Source: Adiantum capillus-veneris
Lineage: Eukaryota; Streptophyta; Polypodiopsida; Polypodiales; Pteridaceae
Direction of reading: 5' to 3'
DNA: 64,000 nucleotides
NCBI GenBank assembly: GCA_014529385.2
Contig: CM043944.1
Location: forward strand, 176,691,740 to 176,755,739
Under the pieces are notes generated by a model, which did no database searches, had not been told where the DNA came from, and was given only the letters and a program-made list of their open reading frames with translations. A program made the position numbers and the translations under genes. Positions 56,780-64,000 of the stretch are shown here, piece by piece (the stretch's first letter is position 1; each line of letters opens with the position of its first letter).

Positions 56780-59280
56780 GCGCACATCCTCGTGTGCCGG
56801 TGAAGCAAGGCACGGTGACATGGTACAAAGTAAGTCCATGGAAGAAATATTGAGCTGCAAAACATAAGAACAAGTAATGAGTATCAAAGGTCAGCAAGAA
56901 TGAATAAAACATGAAGCACAATGAACAATCATGCAAAGTGATTTTTTGCTTCTAAAAGATGGGTCATTCATAGTCAAAAACTAGACAATTTAAAGCAAAA
57001 AAACACCTAAACTATTGTGAAGATTAAACCACTCAAAAATTTCAGTTTTATTCATGAAACACAAGCAATCAATTATGATCCTAGGCTAATGCAAGTTCAT
57101 AAACCTATTAGCCTAAAAACTATGTGAACAATCTTAATAAATCATCCAAATCTAGCATGTCTACGGGCTATAAAAAAACTCAGAATCTATTAGTACATTG
57201 TCAAAGCTTTTTGAAGCTCATGGAAGTTTTGATTTTGTCATTCATTGAAATAATTAAAGCACAATCACCAGGCTACCACCCCAAGGCAAGTCTAGGTACG
57301 ACTCTAGGCTCCTTGAACCCTTAAGAAGGTGTTCCAAAAGCCTAGTAGCTTACCAAGGCAACCGCTAATCCTTGTCAGCCCAGGGCATTGGTTTAGGGCC
57401 TTGACCAAGCAAGCCAAGGTGAGTCCCCTCGCCTGCCAAGTGAAAATAAGGCTCTAGGCCTCACATAGACACAACATAACATAAAAAGTTTCTTTTTCAT
57501 GTGCCTAGTAGCATTTTTGCTACTTTTCCTTGACACTTTTTTGCTTCATTGATTCATTTTTTAGCACTTTTTTATTGCTTCCTTGATGAGATGCTTATGG
57601 CAATTGGACTAAAGGACTAAAGCCTAATAATAGCCCTAGGTCATGTTAAAAAATGAATAGAGTATTAAACTATCACTAAGAGTATAGGACCAATGAGAAA
57701 TTAATCTACATTAACTTAAGGTCAAGGCCAATTATCTATGATTAGCACACATAAAACCTATTTTTTTGATGAGTTAATTTTCACAAAGCAAGGTGTTGAA
57801 ACTTTTGGATGCCTAGCTTTCGAACATGAAAAAACCATAGCTTAGAAACAAAAATTACTTAAGCCAAGCATAGAGAATAAAAAGATAAGCAAAGCATGGA
57901 AGGATTACACCTATTCATGCTCTTTCGAGCATCCTTGAGCAATCATCCCCTTTGTGTAGAGAAGCCTCTTGATCTTTTTATTTGCAAAAGAAGTTGATTT
58001 GAAGCTAAGTGTGAACACAAGCTCCAAAGGCCTCTTTTATTGAAAGCCAAAAACACACAAAAAGCATTATTGAAAAACCTAAAGCTAGGGTCTTGCATAC
58101 CCGAATTTGCCAAAGGGAAAAAATCCAAGGGAAAAAAGTGCCTTTGGTAATGCACATGATGCTCTAGCAAATTTATGCATACACATAAAAAATGAGAGAG
58201 ATAAAATGCTTCTACATAAGCAAATTTTTTATTTTTACAACCTCCCATGCATGGTTCAAAAGTTTTATTTATTTCTAGCTCAATGAATTATGGAAAAAAC
58301 AAGCCAAGAGCTGAAAATAATGCAACTTTTGAATGAAATGAAGCGGCTCTCGATAGACAAATTTTACAATTTAAAGCTTTCAAAAAGTTGACTAACAACT
58401 AGCTCACATGAAATTTTACATTTTCTAGTGCAATCTATGAGCTAGAGATTACGCAACTTGATGAAATGAAAATGAATGGCTCTCAATTGCCAAATTATGT
58501 ACTTGAAAGCTCAAAAACATCGGGTAAATACTAGCTCAATTGTAAAAATTTAACTTTGGACCAAGCTATGAGCTAGCATATATACAAATTTTAATCCAAA
58601 GAATTGGAATGGCTCTAATTAGCCAATTTTTGCAATATTGCAATGATGACACCTTCTTGAATTATTTGAAAGTACACTCCTTCCACATCTCTTGAAAACA
58701 ATTCAAATCATTAGTGCTCAAAGCATTTGTCATAGTAAACACTAAAAGCATGCTCAAAGCAAAGTTCAAATTTTTAGGCACACTCTTGTCCCTCAAAACA
58801 AGCTCAATTTTAATGCTTTCCGATAATTTCTCATTCATTTCAAGCATTAAAAATGCACAAGCAAGTTTAAGCACAAAGTGCGACCAAGCAAGCACAACTC
58901 ATAAATCAATGCGACTCTTGTGCCTGCATGTATATCACAAAAAAATTTCCATTTTGCAACTAAGTTTCCAATCGAGATGGCACGAATCCAATGCATAAGG
59001 CAAAAAAAAATGGTGTAATGAAATTTTGTTTATGCATAGAAATGCTCACACAACCATAGCATACACTCGACGCCCACATCCATCCTTTTAAATAGCGCAT
59101 TGCAAAAGAGAGAAAGCATATGATGAAGAGATATGTAAATTCTCACACAGCAGTCAATACCCACTCTCGTGTGATTGGCCAATACACATGAAGTGCACAA
59201 GATTCTCTTCTCCATAATTAAGGTTAACTCTAAAGTGCAACTCAGAAGCATATGTATGCCTTGATTAAATGATAAAGTAG
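56780..59280. other. AT-rich region, nothing recognised
   Basis: No coding similarity on either strand. Three loosely repeated phrases with 'gctcac/caattg ... aattttac... atgagctag ... atgaaatg(a)a' occur around 58340-58600, suggesting an old ~125-base tandem repeat. Confidence 0.4.
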
Positions 59281-59820
59281 CTTGTAATGCCAGATTTTGC
59301 AATCCATAGCAACAAAAATGTCTGTGTCCATGCCAAAGTTTTCTATGCAGTTCCATATCCAACAAGAGTTACTCTCTATTGTTCGCCAATTCACAGCATT
59401 CAAGATGGTTTTTTTCTTTTTCTTTTTTTTCTTTTTTCGAAGGGAAGGGAGATTGGTGGTGTGGGAAAGACGGCTATAAGTGATCTTTATTTACTTTATT
59501 GGCACTATAGTAAGGCAGGGACTATAGGGAGAATTTTTGCTACCATGGCCATAGGGTCACTCACGCCAATGGGGATGGCCGAGTAAGGTTTTTTTTTTTG
59601 GGTGGAGGGCATGCGTGAAATTTCTTTTTTTTTTTGGTGGTTCGGGTGCATTTTTAGCATGGAAATTTGATTGTGTGTGTGTGTGTGTGTACACTTTTTC
59701 TCTGCTGCAGTTGATAGCGACGTTGTGAGAGGGAGGAAGGGATTGTACGATTTTGAAGAGGTGTCTCTCTGTCTCTCTCATCATCTATGTTATTTACATG
59801 TTCGATTACTTGGTGTAGAA

Positions 59821-59856
<36 letters not shown>

Positions 59857-59857
59857 T
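59281..59857. other. Microsatellite-rich region
   Basis: Poly-T runs (59410-59430, 59587-59640), a (GT)n tract (59673-59691) and (GT)n(GA)n (59821-59856). Open frames here are short and low-complexity; no gene called. Confidence 0.4.
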
Positions 59858-59919
59858 GGGATTTTCTGTGGCTCTGCAATATCCATTTTGTTTGGGTTCT
59901 GTGCTAGACTTTAATGTTC

Positions 59920-59984
<65 letters not shown>

Positions 59985-60117
59985 GGACAAATCAAGTTGT
60001 TGAAGTTCATTTTTTATCATCGCGGGCATACGCACAGCCCTGGTCTTGTTCACGCTTGTTTGTGAGGAATCTTTAATATCTATCTGTATGTATGTATGTA
60101 TTGTAGCACTGACTCCT
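59858..60117 (+). repeat. Direct repeat R, copy 1, with (CT)n
   Basis: GGGATTTTCTGTGGCTCTGC... through (CT)n (59927-59981) and AGGACAAATCAAGTTGTTGAAGTTCA to GACTCCT. Repeated at 60982-61211, differing mainly in CT length. Could be a transcribed leader (CT-rich leaders are common in plant 5' UTRs), but no gene is attached. Confidence 0.8.
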
Positions 60118-60981
60118 CATTGTTTGGATTTCTTTTGATGGGGACTGATTGTCCAGATTGCTGTTCTAAGGAATGGGCTGCTATTGGCAAGAGAATAAGT
60201 GGAAGGTTTTCTTGAAATGATGGTGGAGAAATTGTGTAGGTCATGCAATTTTACAAGAGCTAGTGGATAAAAGAGAAGAAGGCAGTCTGAATGTTTGAAA
60301 TACCTTGAAAAGACTGCTCAATGATAACTTGTGATGGGAAGGGAGGCTAGAGGGAATTCTGAGAATAGGAAGAGAGAGAAGCCTTAGTCTTCCTTACAGA
60401 CCCCAATTGAGTTAAAGTTGACAGGTCGATCTGCAAAAAGTTTCTACCTCTTCACCCTCTCTGTCAGGTTTAAATAGATGCGATTAGACTGGGTGGTCAT
60501 TGAATTTTTCGAGTTTGCTCAGCCTGTGTACATTTCATCAACTCGGCAAAACTGAGAATTGGATGAAAAACAGGCTTTTGTTCTCCCGATAGCTTTTGTT
60601 CAGCTGATGTAGGTAGCTACATTTTGAGCACAGGTAGCCATGGCTGGTGGCATGGACTTGGATGGCTCAAAGAAGTATTCATAGTGTCATTTGTAGAGGC
60701 AGCAGCTTCACCTTTAAGTACAATAAATACCTCGTCCTTTGACATGATACTACGACTGATGCAGCCTTGGTTGTATTCTACGCATGTGAGAGTAGTCTAG
60801 GAGTGGATGTCAAGCATGTCCTCATTTACTCTTTTGGGGGCCTGTAAGGCAGCTTTGATTTCTATCTGTGGAATGGCGGTGGTTTTAATTGGTTGAAAAC
60901 CAGCAAAAAAGGTATAAGAAAACCAGATTTTGAATGTTCATAAGAGATAAATTTCTTCTTGATGGTCACAATATAGACTCA
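60118..60981. other. Spacer between the two R repeats
   Basis: 864 bases without a recognised gene; one stretch (60150-60420) is purine-rich on the plus strand. No ORF above noise. Confidence 0.4.
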
Positions 60982-61043
60982 GGGATTTTCTATGGCTCTG
61001 CAATATCCATTTTGTTTGGGTCTTGTGCTAGACTTTAATGTTC

Positions 61044-61079
<36 letters not shown>

Positions 61080-61211
61080 AGGACAAATCAAGTTGTTGAA
61101 GTTCAATTTTATCATCGTCAGGATACACACAACCCTGGTCTTGTTCACACTTGTTTGTGAGGAATCCTTAATATCTATCTGTATGTATGTATGCAGTGTA
61201 GCAGTGACTCC
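60982..61211 (+). repeat. Direct repeat R, copy 2
   Basis: Matches 59858-60117 up to GACTCCT at 61211; there homology stops abruptly and homology to 51782 onward begins. Confidence 0.8.
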
Positions 61212-61390
61212 TCGCAAACATTATGGTTGCAATAGTAAAGTTTATAGTGAGGCTGAAGAGCATGCACGTGATGATGGGAGGCTGCATGGTGATGGATTTG
61301 CAGATGTGCAATAGCGGCATGCCCGCGCCCACGTGACGTCCGTCATATTTGAATTCAAATTGAAGTAAACTCACACCAATCGATAAGTGA

Positions 61391-61926
61391 AATGGATCGG
61401 CCTCAAGTTCGAGTGAAAGGGCTAGGCTTAATAATGTGTTTATAGGCTGAAAGGGATCTTGGCCTCAAGTTTGAATGCGCAAGCTTTGGAAGCATGCTTT
61501 GGTCTTTGGTATATCCTAGGGCCTAGGCACCCAAAAAAAAACGCGAAAGGGATCGGCCTCAAGTTCGAATGAGCAATCCTTGGAAGCATGCCCAACATCA
61601 AGTTCGAATGAAAGGATAGGTTGTTTATTGTTTGAAAGGGATCTCGGCCTCGACTTCAAATGAGCTAGCCTTTGAAGCATGCTTTGGCCTTTGGACTTTG
61701 GGAGTATTTTATGGACCAAGCACCAAACAATATGTGAAAGGGATCGGCCTCAAGTTCGAATGAGCAAGCTTTGGAAGCATGCCTAGCCTCAAGTTTGGAT
61801 GAAAGGGATGGGCTTACTATTGTGTTTATTGCTTCAAAGGGATATCTGTCTCAAGTTCAAATGCGCAAGCCTTGGAAGCATGCTTTGGCTTTTGGATTCC
61901 GCGAGTATCCTATGGCCTAAGCTTCC
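61391..61926. repeat. Minisatellite in duplication copy 2
   Basis: Same three units as at 51965-52500, with the CGGCCTCAAGTTCGAATG start and GGAAGCATGC blocks; a handful of substitutions separate the copies. Confidence 0.75.
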
Positions 61927-62554
61927 AGTCAAAGTTGGGAGCATGCTTCAACCCTTGGAACTCTTTACTCTAGAGTGCTTATACAGCGACTCTTATCTCA
62001 AGTTTGAGCCAGAGTCTTAACATTTTCTTCCCACAACAATTTAGTTCTAGACAACTGGAGGATTGAAATTTGGATTTCTTTCATCAATAAACGTGTTTAC
62101 AATGTGTAGAAGCTCATCCCTATGACAATGCATAATTGTGACACTCCATTTATGATCTTTGTTAGCACAACAAGGATAGCCACATGTTGAATGGCGTGTA
62201 CATTTAACACAGCTCAATCTAGAACTTGTGTTTTGACAAAATTCCTACTAGAGAATCATGTCAAGACTCAAAAGCTTACCTTAATATGTGACTTTACAAA
62301 GCTCAATCTAGAATTTGGGCTTGAAGTTTTGTTTTGACAAAATGCCTACTAGAGAATCATGCCAAGACTCAAAAGCTTAGCGTCATATGTGACTTTACTA
62401 GCATGAAAACCACTGAAATCTACATGCATACAAACACAATGTGCATCCTAGAACATTGTTCACCTCTTCTTAAGAAATAGAGAACGAGAAGAATTGTCCC
62501 ATTTTTGTGTATTTTTCCCATAATTCCTAAATATGTGTTATAGCTCAATTCCAT

Positions 62555-63795
62555 GTGATCACAACAAAAGATATGCCAGACAACATCATAATGGGAATGC
62601 CAATGGCCCATAAGATGTTAGAGATACAGAATGAAAACATGACGAAGTCATCACAGAGAACAAAGGATGGAGACCAAGACTGGTCACTCACGGACGACAT
62701 CACAAAGTCCTCAGGCACAGTTAAAATGGAGACTGATACTAAAACAGATCTTATTGAAGATGATTCATCTCCATCAATCAGAAGTTTAGAAGAGCTTGAA
62801 GTAAATCAAGCAATATCAAGTACAGATCAAACAGAGAAAAGAGCAACCACGATACTATTGAGCAGAGAATGCCTCCGAGACCAGAGGTAAAGAAGACAAA
62901 TCTTTTAGACAAAGGTAAAGCTAAAGTGGAACTTCCATCGACTAGCAAAGAAGTTGTGACAGCATATGCCTCTACATCAAAGAACCCTCATGGATCAACT
63001 TCTTCAAGAAAGTTAATATTTCAAAACTTCAAGTCAAGTGCTGACCCAACTGAACCCTCTAAGGAGACACCCATAAAAGCAAAGATATTTCAGTCAAAGT
63101 AATAAAAAAAGCAAAGGAAAGTCAAGCAATTGTTTTTTCAGAGCAATCTAGTCAAAGTCCATGGTATGGTTTGGATTAAGGACGGAAAATCAACAATAAA
63201 AGACAAACACATGGGATGGATAGCATCGCAATGGATCTTAAAGGAACAAGAGTACTATCGAGGTGATAGACAGATATGGGTTCCAAAACCACAGGTTGGA
63301 GCATATGAAGTAACTTCCAGTCCCTCCCAAGAAAGAAGGCCCACAAGGTATCAACCTTGGCAATGTCCTAGGATACCTAAGAAGCAGGTATAAAACACAA
63401 CAACATTGAAAGATGCTAAAGTCAATCACAACCCTCAAGAGGATACTGAAAAAAGATGGATCTCAAAAAATCTTCCTCTTGGACAAAGATTCTACACAGG
63501 GTATACAAAGATTTGGCTACCAGTAAACCATAAACCAACTGCAACGACACCAAACCTACATGAAGATCTCAAGAGCTCAACAAAGTCAACAAAGGAGTTA
63601 CAAAGGTCCTCAAAATGTTTGGATTCCTAAGTCTTCCAATGCTCCTAGTCAAAAGACAACTGTCAATGATCAATAGAGGCCTACAACAACATCAAAGACT
63701 CCTATCAACAGGCCCAATTGGAGAATCAAACAGATAATAGAGTCCTCACAGTCAAAGAAGGACAACCCAACCAATGTGAATGCATATTCAAAGAT
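62555..63795 (+). pseudogene. Unrecognised coding-like block, copy 2
   Basis: Same arrangement as copy 1: 111-, 77- and 87-residue segments (62555-62890, 62869-63102, 63130-63393) with the same frame change and the same TAA positions. The fourth segment is additionally frameshifted near 63460 (TKIWLPVNHKPTATTP in one frame, then a different frame). No domain recognised. Confidence 0.4.
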
Positions 63796-64000
63796 GATAA
63801 AACATGTACGGCAAAATAAACCTTCAATGCCAACTTGGTCCTTCACTAATCCTCTTTTTGAGGATTCAAGCTTACTTTTACCTAAAGAAATGTTTGTAGC
63901 AAGCACAAGAATGTAAAAAGCAAGTCACCAGGGTGCAAGAAACACTCTTTGGCACAATTAGAGTCGGGCTTCTGAGCCATAAAATGAGCAAAGCATTAGA

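Larger units (their letters stand above)
61212..64000 (+). repeat. Segmental duplication, copy 2 (runs off the window)
   Basis: Copy of 51782-54574 at offset 9426. Includes the minisatellite at 61391-61926 and the coding-like block at 62555-63795. Ends only because the window ends. Confidence 0.9.

Noticed and set aside
51782-64000. Interpretation of the 2.8 kb repeats as an LTR pair
   Set aside because: No TG...CA ends, no primer site or PPT beside them, and no retrotransposon enzyme domain between them; kept as a segmental duplication.

Overview
This 64 kb window looks like repeat-rich, non-coding-dominated nuclear DNA of a land plant, most probably a fern or another seed-free plant with a large genome. 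The reasons are nested Ty3/gypsy and Ty1/copia LTR retrotransposons with plant-type primer sites, MITE-like foldback elements, long microsatellites, a large palindromic satellite, gene islands with GT-AG introns, and a nuclear copy of the plastid gene ycf1 whose N-terminus reads like a seed-free-plant Ycf1. I see no intact host gene, rRNA, tRNA or CRISPR.

Layout. 1-7.9 kb: a leftward Tat/Ogre-like Ty3/gypsy element (GY1): gag, protease, RT with two RNase H domains, integrase, extra ORFs upstream of gag, a primer site and a 5' LTR. 8.4-14.4 kb: a second, related element (GY2) that keeps protease, gag and two small pre-gag ORFs but no pol. Its gag is split by a 1.7 kb TIR element that itself holds ycf1 DNA, and its LTR carries a perfect 134-bp-arm hairpin. 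15-23.6 kb: two truncated leftward copia elements (A, B), each with a MITE in integrase. 23.6-24.3 kb: a chromovirus-like integrase tail. 24.4-29.8 kb: a complete leftward copia element (C) with both LTRs, PPT, primer site and a near-perfect target duplication. 29.8-33.1 kb: nothing recognisable.

33-49 kb is a satellite region built on a GGCC/CATAGG palindrome. It encloses a solo copia LTR (36.1-36.8 kb, TSD TAGGG), an unrecognised spliced gene relic (37.2-39.9 kb) and an FCP1/HAD-like phosphatase relic (46.0-47.2 kb) with a duplicated upstream exon (44.3 kb). 50-64 kb holds further tandem repeats, a 2.8 kb segmental duplication (51.8-54.6 and 61.2-64.0 kb, constant offset 9426 bases), a 0.25 kb duplication (59.9 and 61.0 kb) and an LTR edge at 56.76 kb.

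Two themes link the window. First, coding relics of four different element types and the gene islands are broken mainly by in-frame TAG (less often TAA/TGA) where Gln or Arg would fit, the mark expected of decay at methylated CAG, CAA and CGA. The main satellite unit is correspondingly almost free of CG, CAG, CTG and CCG. Second, elements sit inside elements (plastid DNA in a TIR element in gag; MITEs in copia integrases; a solo LTR in satellite), so relative insertion order can be read directly.
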